Source: Natrinema altunense (GTDB lineage: Archaea > Halobacteriota > Halobacteria > Halobacteriales > Natrialbaceae). From it: DNA of 64,000 nucleotides. Shown piece after piece: positions 1 through 8,978 of the stretch; the stretch's first letter is position 1; every line of letters begins with the position of its first letter. A program made the translations under genes and the position numbers. Location: positions 124,001-188,000 of the forward strand of contig NZ_JNCS01000002.1 of NCBI RefSeq assembly GCF_000731985.1, given 5' to 3'. Below the pieces are notes generated by a model. It saw nothing but the letters and a program-made list of their open reading frames with translations, was not told where the DNA came from and searched no databases.

Positions 1-1009
1 CGCCGCGATCGCCGCCATCGACCGGCCCGCCGCCGCGGACCGCCCCGCGTCGGTCGGGGATGAGATCGAGATCGGCGTCGGTATCGCCGAGGAGCAACAG
101 CGCGTAGTAGCGGAAGTATGTCTCGACCGGGACGTAGAGCAGCGTCGCCAGGAGCAAAAAGAGGACGAGTCCGACGACGCCGAGCAGGATGGCCAGGACG
201 AGTCCCGCCGCATCGAACGCGAGCACCAACAGGACGCCGACGATCACGAATGGGATCGCCAACAGCAGCCCGCTGAGACCGATGATGATCGTGGCAGCGA
301 TGCCGATGACGAACTGGAGAATCCAAACCAGCAGGAGGTAGACGACGTAGTCGCTCCAGTTCGCCGTCATCGTCGACCAGAACCGACCCCAGCCGTCGCG
401 GACGCCGCGATCCGTCAGTAGCATGATCGGCGCGACGAACTCGGTGGTAAACCGCATCGCGATGACGTAGAGCAAGCCCAGGACGATCACGTAGAGGAGG
501 TAGAGTAAGAGTAACCCCATCGAAAAACCGTCGAGACCCGATTCCATCGAGAGCAGGAGGACCGCGGCCGGAGCGATGGTGACAACCGCCAACAGCACCC
601 GGAGACCGAATCGGAACAGGAACAACCACAGTCCCTTGCCGAGGTTCGCGGAGAAATAGCGCCTCACGTGGACCTCGGACGAACGAAGCGACTCGAGGAA
701 GACGAACTCCATGACAGCGCTGATGAACTCGTAGAGCAGCCAGAGTAACAGGACGATCGCGACGATCGCGAGCACCCAGAAGAGCAGTTCCTCGCCGGCG
801 ACTCCCCCGAGTTCCTGTGGCTGCTCTTCGACCGTCGGGTCGTCGGTGACTGTCCCGGTGTCCCCGCCCGGGATCGTCGGCCCGCCCAGTCCGAGCGAAC
901 TCACGAAGAAGACGATCAGCGCGAGCCTGAGCCACGTTCCCGTTCGAAACGGCGTGAGCCGGTTCCGGGTAACGTCGATGGCGTCCCCGAGATCGTCGAT
1001 GGCGTCCAT
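1..1009 (-). CDS. Multi-pass membrane protein, haloarchaeal family (partial, cut by window edge)
   Basis: The reading frame starts at the ATG whose first base is 1009 (MDAIDDLGDAIDVTRNRLTPF) and stays open to base 1, so the C-terminus lies outside the window. At least 336 residues are visible. An amphipathic N-terminus is followed by a hydrophobic segment, a short soluble loop with GTVTDDPTVEEQ, and then several long Leu/Val/Ile-rich segments consistent with about six or more membrane helices. The visible tail is Gly/Arg/Asp-rich and probably cytoplasmic. No catalytic motif is seen. It resembles a conserved haloarchaeal membrane family of unknown function (I believe DUF7544, from memory). It is transcribed away from the kinase gene to its right. 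Confidence 0.8.
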   Translation of the reverse strand, partial: MDAIDDLGDAIDVTRNRLTPFRTGTWLRLALIVFFVSSLGLGGPTIPGGDTGTVTDDPTVEEQPQELGGVAGEELLFWVLAIVAIVLLLWLLYEFISAVMEFVFLESLRSSEVHVRRYFSANLGKGLWLFLFRFGLRVLLAVVTIAPAAVLLLSMESGLDGFSMGLLLLYLLYVIVLGLLYVIAMRFTTEFVAPIMLLTDRGVRDGWGRFWSTMTANWSDYVVYLLLVWILQFVIGIAATIIIGLSGLLLAIPFVIVGVLLVLAFDAAGLVLAILLGVVGLVLFLLLATLLYVPVETYFRYYALLLLGDTDADLDLIPDRRGAVRGGGPVDGGDRG

Positions 1010-1163
1010 AGTACTCCACGCTAGCATCGGCACAGCGATAATACTACTGTTCTGACGGACCCGTCCGGCACGAAACGATCGCGGCCCCGTCCGGTCGAAA
1101 TCGAATACGTTCCCCCGGTAACACTTCGAGGGGCATTTAACCCCGACCGTCGACAGATCCCCT

Positions 1164-1973
1164 ATGGACATCCGCCGGCTCGCACGTGGATCGGTCGAGT
1201 GGAGCCGCATCGAGCGTGTCGTCCGCACGCTGGCGGATCGCTACGACCGCGAGGAGGTCCGCGTCGAGTTTCTCGAGGCCGACAACTGGTTGTCGACGCC
1301 GTGTGTCATCGACGACGAGTGGTTCGTCAAAATCGTCTCCAGACAGAACGCCCTGGTCCACGCGGTGTTGACGACCGGTCGGAACGTGGGTGCCTTCTCC
1401 TCGGGCACCGAGGGGTTTTTCGACCGGTTCGACACGCCCCGCGAGATGGTCGAACACGAGTACGCGGCGACCGAACGGATGCAGGAAATCGGTCTCAACG
1501 CGCCCCGACCTATCGACGCCTTCGAGGTCAACGGGCTGGGCGTCCTCGTCCTCGAGTATCTCCCGGACTTCCGGTCGCTCGACGACGTTTCCGACGACGT
1601 GGTCGCCCGGCGAGCGCCCGAACTGTTCGCGATGCTCGCGACGCTCCACGAGCACGGGCTCGCCCACGGCGACCTACGGGCTGAGAACGTCCTGCTCTGT
1701 GACGACGAGTTCTACTTCATCGACGCGACCAGCGTCCACGACGACCGCGTCGACGAGACGACGGCCTACGATCTGGCCTGTGCGCTGGCCATTCTCGAGC
1801 CACGGATCGGGCCGCGGGAAGCCGTCGACGCGGCCGCGACCGCCTACGACCCCTCGCAGCTGCTCGCCGCGCGGGAGTTCCTCGACTTCGTCCGGCTCCG
1901 TCCCGACCACGAGTTCGACTCGACGACCTTGCGCAGCGAACTCGAGAAGGCGGCCGATCTGGGCGGAGAATGA
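1164..1973 (+). CDS. RIO/Bud32-like small protein kinase
   Basis: A 269-residue protein with a compact protein-kinase fold of the RIO1/lipopolysaccharide-kinase type. A candidate ATP-binding lysine is in WFVKIV (about K56) and a candidate partner glutamate in MVEHEYAATERM (about 95-106). The catalytic loop is HGDLRAENVLL (about 169-179; D170, N175) and the metal-binding aspartate is in FIDATSV (about D187), which replaces the DFG of eukaryotic kinases. It would phosphorylate Ser/Thr in an unknown partner or act as an ATPase, in the cytoplasm. The start fits a short leader after an AT-richer stretch around 1130. The next gene on this strand begins about 820 bases downstream, so it is probably monocistronic. 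Confidence 0.85.
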   Translation: MDIRRLARGSVEWSRIERVVRTLADRYDREEVRVEFLEADNWLSTPCVIDDEWFVKIVSRQNALVHAVLTTGRNVGAFSSGTEGFFDRFDTPREMVEHEYAATERMQEIGLNAPRPIDAFEVNGLGVLVLEYLPDFRSLDDVSDDVVARRAPELFAMLATLHEHGLAHGDLRAENVLLCDDEFYFIDATSVHDDRVDETTAYDLACALAILEPRIGPREAVDAAATAYDPSQLLAAREFLDFVRLRPDHEFDSTTLRSELEKAADLGGE

Positions 1974-2196
1974 TCCGAACCGGACGGGGACCGGTCACCG
2001 ACTGACAGGCCAGCCCAGGCACTACGGGTTGTCTCGGAGTGGCGTTCGGGCGATGTCTGAGCGCACCGTTTACCGACGACGGGAGGGATGCTCCGGGCGC
2101 GCCTCGAGCGAGGAGGAGGAGAACCGGCGGCGGGATAGCCCGGCCGCCGCCGGGGTCGGTATCCGGCCCGGCTGTGATTCGAAGTCGGCGTGTGAC

Positions 2197-2370
2197 TTAT
2201 CGCATGCCGTCCAGCGTCCGGACCGTATCCGACATGATCCAGGCCGTCTCGCTGTCCGGTTCCTCGAGGCAGATCGCGAAAAACGAGTCCCGGCCGTCGT
2301 CGACGGTGATGCGGTACCCGCGACTCGTCAGCGGCTGGCTCTCGTCGGTGCGGGGTTCAGGGGAGGTCAC
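2197..2370 (-). CDS. Small conserved-looking haloarchaeal protein (57 aa)
   Basis: From a GTG at 2370 the frame encodes 57 residues ending TVRTLDGMR. The body (YRITVDDGRDSFFAICLEEPD) is acidic and ordered, unlike the Arg/Pro-rich extension that an upstream ATG at 2556 would add; that is why the GTG was chosen. No known motif is seen. It looks like one of the short soluble haloarchaeal domain-of-unknown-function proteins (perhaps DUF7511, from memory and not certain). No clear Shine-Dalgarno sequence precedes it. Confidence 0.55.
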   Translation of the reverse strand: MTSPEPRTDESQPLTSRGYRITVDDGRDSFFAICLEEPDSETAWIMSDTVRTLDGMR

Positions 2371-2792
2371 ACGCGTCTTCAGGGACGCCGGCGGATAACG
2401 AACACGATTCGGAACGGGGCCGAGAGTGCCTGACACGGACGTTCGTTGGCGTTGCCGTCGGGCGTTCGGTCTCCGAATCGACCGTCGATCGCCCGACGGG
2501 AGCGGGTCGAATATCGCCACCGCTCCGCGCGTGGGAGTCACCAGCAAGATGTTCACTGCGCCCGTCGTTTCGTCTCATGAACAACTCCAAGGAGATCGAG
2601 ATGGCACAGGGGCTGTCGGCCGACATCACAACCGACGAGGACTGACCCGTCGTGACACAGCCCTGACTCCCGTGGCCCCGTCGGCAGGATCATAACGCCC
2701 AGTTACCCAGTCAGGACCGTCGAACCGCGGGACTCTCAGTTTCTACTCGCGAACGAACCGCTTATCAGACGTTTCGTGGAAGGGGTGAGTAC
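2371..2792. other. Gene-poor stretch upstream of the sugar nucleotidylyltransferase
   Basis: I see no convincing gene. The frames here are Arg-rich shadows. One very short ATG frame (2577-2645, 22 codons) exists but has no recognisable family. The right end must carry the promoter of the gene starting at 2793: an AT-richer patch with 'accgcttatcag' at about 2758-2769 is a plausible TATA element. Confidence 0.4.
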
Positions 2793-3974
2793 ATGAAGGC
2801 AGTCGTTCTCGCGGCGGGTCAGGGAACGCGGATGCGACCGCTGTCGGAATCGGTGCCGAAACCCATGCTGCCGGTCGCCGACCGACCGCTCGCGGCCCAC
2901 ACCGTCGACGCGGCGATCGACGCTGGAGCCGACGAAATCGTCCTCGTGATCGGCTACGAGGGCGAGACGGTCCGTGACTACTTCGGCCCCGAGTACCGGG
3001 GCGTCCCGGTCTCCTACGCCGTCCAGGAGGAACAGGCCGGGACCGCCGACGCCGTCGACGCCGCCAGCCCCGTTCTCGAGGGTCCCTTCGCCGTCCTCAA
3101 CGGCGACAATCTCTACGATCCGGCGGCGATCGACCGGTTGTTCGACGCCTGTCCGGCCGTCTGTGCGATCGAGGTCGACGAGCCGCGCAACTACGGCGTC
3201 CTCAGCACCGCCGACGGCAGCGTCACCGGGATCGTCGAGAAGCCCGACGAACCGCCGACGAACCTCGCCAACGCCGGAGCCTACGCGTTCCCGGCCGAGG
3301 CCCGAGAGTGGCTCGCGGTGCCCGCGAGCGAGCGCGGTGAACACGAGATCACCGACGTCGTCGCGCGGGTGATCGACGAGTACGACGTGACGCCGGTGAC
3401 CCTCGAGCGGTGGCTGGACGTCGGTCGCCCTTGGGAGTTACTCGCGGCCAACGAGTGGCACCTCGCCGAACTCGACGGCCGGATCGACGGCGACGTGAGC
3501 GACGACGCCCATCTCGAGGGTGAGGTCGTCGTCGAGGCGGGTGCGACGGTCGAACCCGGCGTCGTGATCGAAGGGCCGGCCCTGATCCGCGAGGGTGCGG
3601 AGGTCGGGCCCAACGCCTACGTCCGCGGCGCGACGCTGATCGGCCGGGATGCGGAGATCGGTCACGCGGTCGAAATCAAAAACAGCGTCGTCTCGCGCGG
3701 GACGTCGGTCAGTCACCTCTCGTACATCGGCGACAGCGTCCTGGGTCGGGACGTCAACGTCGGCGCGGGGACGAACGTGGCGAACCTCCGTCACGACGAC
3801 GCGGCGATCGAGTTCACCGTCAAAGGCGACCGCGTCTCGACGGGACGCCGGAAGTTCGGCGTCGTCGCCGGGGACGGGGTCAAGACCGGCATCAACACGA
3901 GTCTGACGCCCGGACTGCGACTCGAGCCCGGTGCGACTACCATGCCCGGCGAAACCGTCGAGCGGGATCGGTAG
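2793..3974 (+). CDS. glmU: Bifunctional sugar-1-phosphate nucleotidylyltransferase / acyltransferase (archaeal GlmU-like)
   Basis: A 393-residue two-domain enzyme. Residues 1-225 form a nucleotidyltransferase with the signature LAAGQGTRMRPL (6-17) and KPMLPV, the site that binds the NTP and sugar phosphate; LNGDN is the metal-binding aspartate motif. Residues 230-370 are a left-handed beta-helix of hexapeptide repeats (for example GEVVVEAGATVEPGVVIEGP), the acyltransferase half. Archaeal homologues make UDP-N-acetylglucosamine or dTDP/UDP-glucose from sugar-1-phosphates for N-glycans and surface polysaccharide. Which sugar is used cannot be told from sequence alone. The start ATG follows GGAAGGGGTGAGTAC, giving a plausible ribosome binding site. 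Cytoplasmic, single gene. Confidence 0.9.
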   Translation: MKAVVLAAGQGTRMRPLSESVPKPMLPVADRPLAAHTVDAAIDAGADEIVLVIGYEGETVRDYFGPEYRGVPVSYAVQEEQAGTADAVDAASPVLEGPFAVLNGDNLYDPAAIDRLFDACPAVCAIEVDEPRNYGVLSTADGSVTGIVEKPDEPPTNLANAGAYAFPAEAREWLAVPASERGEHEITDVVARVIDEYDVTPVTLERWLDVGRPWELLAANEWHLAELDGRIDGDVSDDAHLEGEVVVEAGATVEPGVVIEGPALIREGAEVGPNAYVRGATLIGRDAEIGHAVEIKNSVVSRGTSVSHLSYIGDSVLGRDVNVGAGTNVANLRHDDAAIEFTVKGDRVSTGRRKFGVVAGDGVKTGINTSLTPGLRLEPGATTMPGETVERDR

Positions 3975-4367
3975 TCGTCGGTCACCGTCGCACTCCGCAT
4001 CGGCACGCTCCGCTCGGTCCAGAGCTTCGGGTTCCCGTTGCCCGGCAAACACCGGCTGTACAGGGAAACGCAGTCGGCCGAACCCGTCCCGGTCGGGTCG
4101 GACCGGTCTCCGAACTCGCCGGACGGAGTCAGTTCCGAGACGAGTCCCTTCGGGGAGGACAGTCGAAAGGGAGAACCGAGGCGAAAGGTGGGACGAGGAG
4201 ACGGATGCGGGCGTGGTCGCTCGGTTCCCGCGGGAAACCGAGCGCGCGACGGGCCGGAGCGACGCGCAATGCCGGGGAGACGTGAAAAGCGCCTGTGCCG
4301 GCGATCGTACCAATGGCGCGCCGAAATAAAAAGTCAGCGGTCGGCGAGGGTGTGGGATCGGCGTCGA
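3975..4367. other. Intergenic region between two convergent genes with a long palindrome
   Basis: This 393-base gap separates the 3' ends of the glmU-like gene (+) and the nitrilase gene (-). No supported gene is present; open frames are Arg-rich. It contains a near-perfect palindrome at 4219-4243: arms GCTCGGTT and AACCGAGC around CCCG/CGGG with one unpaired A. That could act as a bidirectional terminator or protein-binding site. An A/T run (aaataaaaag, 4323-4332) lies on the nitrilase 3' side. Confidence 0.5.
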
Positions 4368-5216
4368 CTACAGCCGTCGGTCTCGAAGCGCGGGGAACTC
4401 CTCGCGGACCGTCGCGACCGTCTCCGGTTCGATTTCGGTCGTGACCAGCGCCGGCCCGTCCCCGCTCGAGGCCAGCGACACGCCCCAGGGGTCGTAGACG
4501 CTCGAGCGACCCAACAGCGTGGCATCGTCGAACGTCCCGGCCCCGTTGATCGTCGCCACGTAGGCCTGGTTCTCGATCGCGCGGGCTCGCGAGAGCGTCG
4601 TCCAGTGTTCGACGCGCGGATAGGGCCACGCGCTGGGGACGAGCACCAACTCGACGCCGTCGTCGACCAGTCGCCGGTAGAGTTCGGGGAACCGCAGGTC
4701 GTAACAGGTCGTCACCCCGACGGTGACGTCGCCGATCGTCGCCGTGTCGATCCGTTCGCCGGGAACGAGCAGCTCCGATTCCGCGGATTCGTAGCCGAAG
4801 AGGTGGTGTTTGCGATAGATCAGTTGCAGGTCACCGTTGGCATCGAACAGCGCGGACGTGTTCGCGAGCCCCTCGTCGGCGGGGGTATCGACGCGCTCGG
4901 TCGCCGACAGATCCTCGACGATGCTGCCCGCGAGAACCGCGATCCCGTGATCGGCCGCCGCCTCCCGGAGCCGGCCGAACGTGTCGCCCCCGAACGGCTC
5001 CGCGTTGCGCGCGTAGAGATCGAACGCGAAGTAGCCCACGGTGAACAGTTCCGGCAAGGCGACCAGGTCCGCGCCGCGATCGGCGGCTCGCGACACCGCC
5101 TCGAGCGCCCGGTCGACGTTCGCCTCGACCTCGCCGGCCTCGATGTGGAGCTGTGCGAGCGCCAGCGTCAGTGCGTCCCCGCTATCGGCACCAGCGGCGT
5201 CCGTATCGAACGTCAT
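4368..5216 (-). CDS. Carbon-nitrogen hydrolase (nitrilase superfamily amidase)
   Basis: 282 residues with the complete nitrilase-superfamily Glu-Lys-Cys triad: E56 in ALPELFT, K136 in IYRKHHLF and C171 in VTTCYDLRFPELY. The length is normal for the omega-amidase/ureidopropionase-like branch. Such enzymes hydrolyse the amide of small metabolites (for example deaminated glutamine or carbamoyl compounds) in the cytoplasm; the exact substrate is not determined by sequence. The start ATG at 5216 lies 27 bases from the 3' end of the SRPBCC gene, which is on the same strand upstream, so the two are probably co-transcribed. Confidence 0.9.
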   Translation of the reverse strand: MTFDTDAAGADSGDALTLALAQLHIEAGEVEANVDRALEAVSRAADRGADLVALPELFTVGYFAFDLYARNAEPFGGDTFGRLREAAADHGIAVLAGSIVEDLSATERVDTPADEGLANTSALFDANGDLQLIYRKHHLFGYESAESELLVPGERIDTATIGDVTVGVTTCYDLRFPELYRRLVDDGVELVLVPSAWPYPRVEHWTTLSRARAIENQAYVATINGAGTFDDATLLGRSSVYDPWGVSLASSGDGPALVTTEIEPETVATVREEFPALRDRRL

Positions 5217-5243
5217 GGCCCAACAGTCGCCGCCCCACCACCG

Positions 5244-5678
5244 TTACTGTGTCGTCTGCAGGTCCCGCTCGAGCGCGCGCTGGAGGTTCCGAAGCTCGGC
5301 GTCGAGATTCCGCTTGAAGAACTTCTCGACGCCCGGCAGTTTGCCGTCGACGACGAAGTGATTCTCGAGGCAAGCGCCGTCCTCGGTGTCGACGATGTCG
5401 TGTTCCCCGGTCACGTCCATCACTTTGGATTTGCCGACGAATTTCACGTACTCGGGCGGTCTGCGCGTGACGTCTTTCGTGTTGACGGTCACGGTTTTCC
5501 GCACGAGCGGGATGGGCAGTTCCACCTGCCAGGTTACTCGTCGGCCGTCGGAATCGTCGACGGTGTACTCCTGAACGACGCTGATCGCCCGCGCGCGGTT
5601 CGCCGGATCGGCGATGAACTCCCAGACCCGCTCGGGCGACGCCGCCACGTCGAACGACCGGTCGACCCGTACAGTCAT
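5244..5678 (-). CDS. SRPBCC/CoxG-like START-domain protein
   Basis: 144 residues from the ATG at 5678 (MTVRVDRSFDVAASPERVWEF). The N-terminal V-x-R-S-F-D-V-x-A-x-P-E-x-V-W-x-F pattern is the hallmark of the SRPBCC (Bet v 1/START) ligand-binding fold, with the long C-terminal helix near KFFKRNLDAELRNLQRALE. A longer frame upstream to 5849 is Arg-rich and rejected. Proteins of this type bind hydrophobic ligands or act as chaperone-like factors; no ligand can be named. It precedes the nitrilase gene by 27 bases and probably shares its transcript. Confidence 0.8.
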   Translation of the reverse strand: MTVRVDRSFDVAASPERVWEFIADPANRARAISVVQEYTVDDSDGRRVTWQVELPIPLVRKTVTVNTKDVTRRPPEYVKFVGKSKVMDVTGEHDIVDTEDGACLENHFVVDGKLPGVEKFFKRNLDAELRNLQRALERDLQTTQ

Positions 5679-5803
5679 GCCCCTACGTGTGCGGTTGTCG
5701 GATAAAAAGACCGTGGACCGCGTGCGAGCGCCGTTCGAATCGAACGGCGCTGTCGGGTCCCGGTCGGAACGAAGCCGGACCGGTCGTCGTCCGCCGACAC
5801 CGG

Positions 5804-6028
5804 TCAACTGATCGTCACTTTCCAGGTCGTCGACCGCGCCCGACCCCATTTCTCGATGTCGACTTCGTCTGCCTTCTCCGCGAGGTGGGGAAGGCGGACG
5901 CCGACCTGTTTCGACGAGAGTCCGATTGCGTTCGCGATGTTCTTCGCCCGGAAGTACTGCTCGCCACGGGCGGCGCTCTCGCGGAGGTACGAGATGATTC
6001 GCTGCTCTTCGTCGGAGTAATCGGTCAT
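5804..6028 (-). CDS. Small winged-helix protein, DUF7123-like
   Basis: 74 residues: MTDYSDEEQRIISYLRESAARGEQYFRAKNIANAIG then a recognition-helix-like SSKQVGVRLPHLAEKADEVDIEKWGRARSTTW. The layout (helix, turn, recognition helix, short beta wing ending TTWKV) is that of a compact DNA-binding winged helix. It matches from memory the haloarchaeal DUF7123 family, present widely in the class. It is probably a cytoplasmic regulator with unknown target. An AT-rich promoter-like stretch (ttaactcttaac, 6060-6071) lies upstream on its strand. Confidence 0.75.
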   Translation of the reverse strand: MTDYSDEEQRIISYLRESAARGEQYFRAKNIANAIGLSSKQVGVRLPHLAEKADEVDIEKWGRARSTTWKVTIS

Positions 6029-6140
6029 CGTCCGTACGTCTCTGTAGGTGGTCGCTGGTCTTAACTCTTAACGGGCGGTACGGCCCCGGTCGAACGCGGC
6101 TTACTACCCGATCAACGGATCGATCGTCACCGCTGCCGGT

Positions 6141-6326
6141 TCAGTGCCAGTAGAGGTGGATGCCGACGACCGCCAGCGAGCTAAAGAGGACGGCCGCGGC
6201 GAAGCCCCACGCCGCCGTCACGTCCGGTGCACCGGCGTACATCAACAGTGCGCCGATCACCGCGAGTGCCCCCAGTGCAAGCGCCAGTCCAACGCCCTTG
6301 TCCGTCGCCTCGGTTTCCGTAGCCAT
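6141..6326 (-). CDS. Small two-helix membrane protein (DUF7525-like)
   Basis: 61 residues from the ATG at 6326 (MATETEATDKGVGLALALG). Two hydrophobic helices (about 12-30 and 38-58) are separated by a short GAPDVTAAW loop; the protein ends HLYWH. The longer frame from 6449 adds an Arg-rich leader that does not look translated. A small conserved haloarchaeal family (DUF7525 from memory), function unknown. The T/A-rich stretch 'cttaacttcactcatta' just upstream (6352-6368) is a plausible promoter on this strand. Confidence 0.7.
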   Translation of the reverse strand: MATETEATDKGVGLALALGALAVIGALLMYAGAPDVTAAWGFAAAVLFSSLAVVGIHLYWH

Positions 6327-6461
6327 GCTCGAGCGTTGTGTATGGGGTCTCTTAACTTCACTCATTACTGAGCGAACGACCGCCGATCGGCGGACGACTG
6401 CTCGGCCGACCGGCGCGGTCGATCGGTTGCGGACGGGGAATCGATCCACCCCATCACGCGG

Positions 6462-7493
6462 TCATTTGATCGTGGTGTGTACGGACTCCTCGTTGAGCGC
6501 GAGGTTGGCCGCAATTTCGGCGTTTCGCATCGCGTACTGGGCGGTCTGTTGGAGGCTGACCAGTACCTCTCGGATCCGCAGCAGGTCCTCGTTGTCCATC
6601 TCCGGCAGCCCCGTGAGGATCTCCTGCTCGAGGTCGGAGATATCGTGGAACAGCGCCCGGACCTCGTTTGACTTGTCGTAGTCGCGTTCGACGGCCGCTT
6701 CGACGGCGCGGGACGTGATCTCGTCGACCAGTTCGTTCAACTCTCGGATCTCTCGCATGACCGAACTGTCGACGTTTAGGGTGTGCCCTTCGGTCTCGAT
6801 GACGATGTCGGCGATGTCCTCGCCGTTGTCGGCGGTGAGTTCGAGGTTCTTCGCGATCGAGCGGTAGCCGATCAGCGGGAAGCCGGTGTTCAGGCCGACC
6901 GCTCGCGCGAGGTTGGGGTTCTGGTAGGCAGTGAAGATCAGGCGCAGCAACAGGACGAAGATCTTGTTCGCCTGTCGCTCCCGGTTCAGGGCGCGCTGGG
7001 CGAGATCGGGGTTGCCGTGGGCCAAGGCCTTGATCCCCTCGCCGCGCATCGTCTGGCCGGTCCGCTCGAGGCGCTCGAGGAGGTTATCGAGCGTGAAGTC
7101 CTCGGGGTCGACCGAGCAGCGAATCGAGATGCTCTCGGGGGTTTCCTCGATGACGCCGAGCCCCATCAGCTGCGTTTCGGCCTGATAGACCGCGTTGATG
7201 TGGTCGGACTCGAGGGCCCCGTCCTCGCGTTCGATACGGATGATGCGCCGGCCGAGGACGTACTGGGCGACGATCGCACGCTCGACGGCGTCGGCGTCGA
7301 GTTCGTCGGTGTGAATGATCGCTTCCGTTTCCTCCGAGTTGGCGGACTCGGGCATCACGGTCAACGTCCCTTTGCCGCTGGTTCGAAGCGAGACTTCGTC
7401 CCCTTTCTCGACGCCGTGTTCGGACGCCCACTCCGCCGGGAGCGTCATCGCGAGCGTCGACGGACCGAGTCGTTGCACTTTCCGCGTTTCCAT
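6462..7493 (-). CDS. phoU: AbrB-PhoU type phosphate uptake regulator
   Basis: 343 residues from the ATG at 7493 (METRKVQRLGPSTLAMTLPAEW). The N-terminal 50 residues are an AbrB/SpoVT-like swapped-hairpin DNA-binding domain (GPSTLAMTLPAEWASEHGVEKGDEV). Residues from about 115 onward form the helical PhoU repeats, with acidic metal-binding patches. Haloarchaeal proteins of this architecture regulate phosphate transport genes; no pst genes are adjacent here. An upstream extension to 7589 would pass through the promoter (TATA-like cattataagg at about 7538-7547), so the internal ATG is preferred. Transcribed alone. Confidence 0.85.
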   Translation of the reverse strand: METRKVQRLGPSTLAMTLPAEWASEHGVEKGDEVSLRTSGKGTLTVMPESANSEETEAIIHTDELDADAVERAIVAQYVLGRRIIRIEREDGALESDHINAVYQAETQLMGLGVIEETPESISIRCSVDPEDFTLDNLLERLERTGQTMRGEGIKALAHGNPDLAQRALNRERQANKIFVLLLRLIFTAYQNPNLARAVGLNTGFPLIGYRSIAKNLELTADNGEDIADIVIETEGHTLNVDSSVMREIRELNELVDEITSRAVEAAVERDYDKSNEVRALFHDISDLEQEILTGLPEMDNEDLLRIREVLVSLQQTAQYAMRNAEIAANLALNEESVHTTIK

Positions 7494-7644
7494 GTCAGAC
7501 CGTAGGATCGACTCGACCTTAATCCTGACTATACACTCATTATAAGGGGACGAATCGTTATACGGTTGAGTAGATTCGCCGATTCGCACACCACCTTATA
7601 TAATTTCGAACGAGGTATCCGTGCCGTCGTCGCGGCGGGGTGGA

Positions 7645-8826
7645 TTAAACGACCGTGACGAGTCGAGTCGTAAACCGGCCGGTCCGCACTCGGAGCCAGC
7701 CACGGAGTTCGTCGTCGACTGCTTCGTCGTCGGTGTCGACGCGCAATGACTCGATGTCGTCGAGTTTCTCGCCCGCGGCGACGACCGCGATGTCGTCGGC
7801 TCGTCGGATCACCGTCGGGGAGATCTGGTGATTGCCGCGACCGAACACGAACCCCTGTCCCCCGATCGGCGAGACGACGATCGTGACCGGGTCCGCGAGA
7901 GCGTCGAGAATGTCCGATTCCGCGGCGTCACGGGCGAGTAGCTCCCCGTCGGACGCCGAAGCGGCCGTCTCGCCGTCGTCTCCCGCCGTGTTCGCTGCTC
8001 GCCAGACGTCGACGCCCAGCGGGGAGGGGTCGATCCCCAGTTCCGTCTCGATCGCGCCGACGGTACTTCCGGGGCCGAAGACGTAGGTCCGTCCCGGTTC
8101 GACCTCCCGAGCGAACCCCGCGGCCAGCGAGTCGACGCTCCCGCTCGAGACCTGCTTGCCCGATTGGACGGCCGGAGCGACGGGGACGGGGACGACCGCT
8201 TTCAGTTCCGTTCGAACTTCTCCCTCGCGGTACGCGTCCTCGTCGATGTCGTTGACTTCGCGGGGCTCGACGCGGTCGAACTCGGCGGCGATCCGCCCGG
8301 CGTCGGCCGGCGTCACGCCGAAGACGGACGAATAGATCTTGACGCCGGCCGGCACGCCGAGCATCGGCGTCTCGCCGGTCTCGTCACCTTCCGCATCGAG
8401 CACCTCGGCGACGTCGACGGCGGTGCCGTCGCCGCCGACGAAGAAGACGAGGTCGACGTCGTGCTCGAGGAGCGCTCGAACGGCCGCGCGGGTATCGGCC
8501 GCCGTCGTCTCCGCGGTCGCGGGATCGCTGGCGATCGCGGCCCCGTCCGATACGGTTTCGCGGTCGCTTTCGGACGGATCGTAGACGACGGTGGGTTCGT
8601 AGCCGGCGTCTCTCGCCGCGCGTTCGCCCATCACGCCCGCGGCCGTGTAGACGGTGAGCGAGGGCGCACGCCGGTGGACCGATCGCAACGCCTCCCGTGC
8701 ACGGGCCGGCGCTCGCGGCTCGGCACCGCGGCGACGCGCCTCCGCGACGTTTCCGTCGGTTCCCTTCAGCCCGACCCGACCCCCCATCCCCGCGATCGGG
8801 TTGACGACGACGCCGATGGACTCCAT
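7645..8826 (-). CDS. ATP-NAD kinase / AcoX-like family protein
   Basis: 393 residues from the ATG at 8826 (MESIGVVVNPIAGMGGRVGLKG). It has the Rossmann-like start with NPIAGMGG, the NAD-kinase/diacylglycerol-kinase hallmark FFVGGDGTAVDVAEVL, and a C-terminal GRGNHQISPTVIRR. This is the ATP-NAD kinase-like family found in archaea as a paralogue of true NAD kinase, with an N-terminal Ala/Arg-rich insertion here. It probably phosphorylates a nucleotide or small metabolite in the cytoplasm; NAD as substrate is not proven. The 7-codon longer start (8847) lacks support. Confidence 0.75.
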   Translation of the reverse strand: MESIGVVVNPIAGMGGRVGLKGTDGNVAEARRRGAEPRAPARAREALRSVHRRAPSLTVYTAAGVMGERAARDAGYEPTVVYDPSESDRETVSDGAAIASDPATAETTAADTRAAVRALLEHDVDLVFFVGGDGTAVDVAEVLDAEGDETGETPMLGVPAGVKIYSSVFGVTPADAGRIAAEFDRVEPREVNDIDEDAYREGEVRTELKAVVPVPVAPAVQSGKQVSSGSVDSLAAGFAREVEPGRTYVFGPGSTVGAIETELGIDPSPLGVDVWRAANTAGDDGETAASASDGELLARDAAESDILDALADPVTIVVSPIGGQGFVFGRGNHQISPTVIRRADDIAVVAAGEKLDDIESLRVDTDDEAVDDELRGWLRVRTGRFTTRLVTVV

Positions 8827-8978
8827 GGTGGAACGTGGGGACGCCAATGGGAAAGCCGTATCGCAGCCCGGCCGTCGGGTCCACGTCTCGGGAATCGGCC
8901 CCGCCCGCGGCGTGAACCTGCTCGAAGGCTCGGTGCGGTTTCTGAAATGTTAAGAGGGATGCGAACCGATCGCAGACC

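Noticed and set aside
2577-2645. 22-codon ATG frame (MNNSKEIEMAQGLSADITTD...)
   Set aside because: It is protein-like in composition, but too short to support without homology and without a clear promoter.
4038-5705. 555-codon plus-strand frame opposite the nitrilase and SRPBCC genes
   Set aside because: It is Arg/Pro-rich, antisense to two genes with catalytic motifs, and carries no motif itself.
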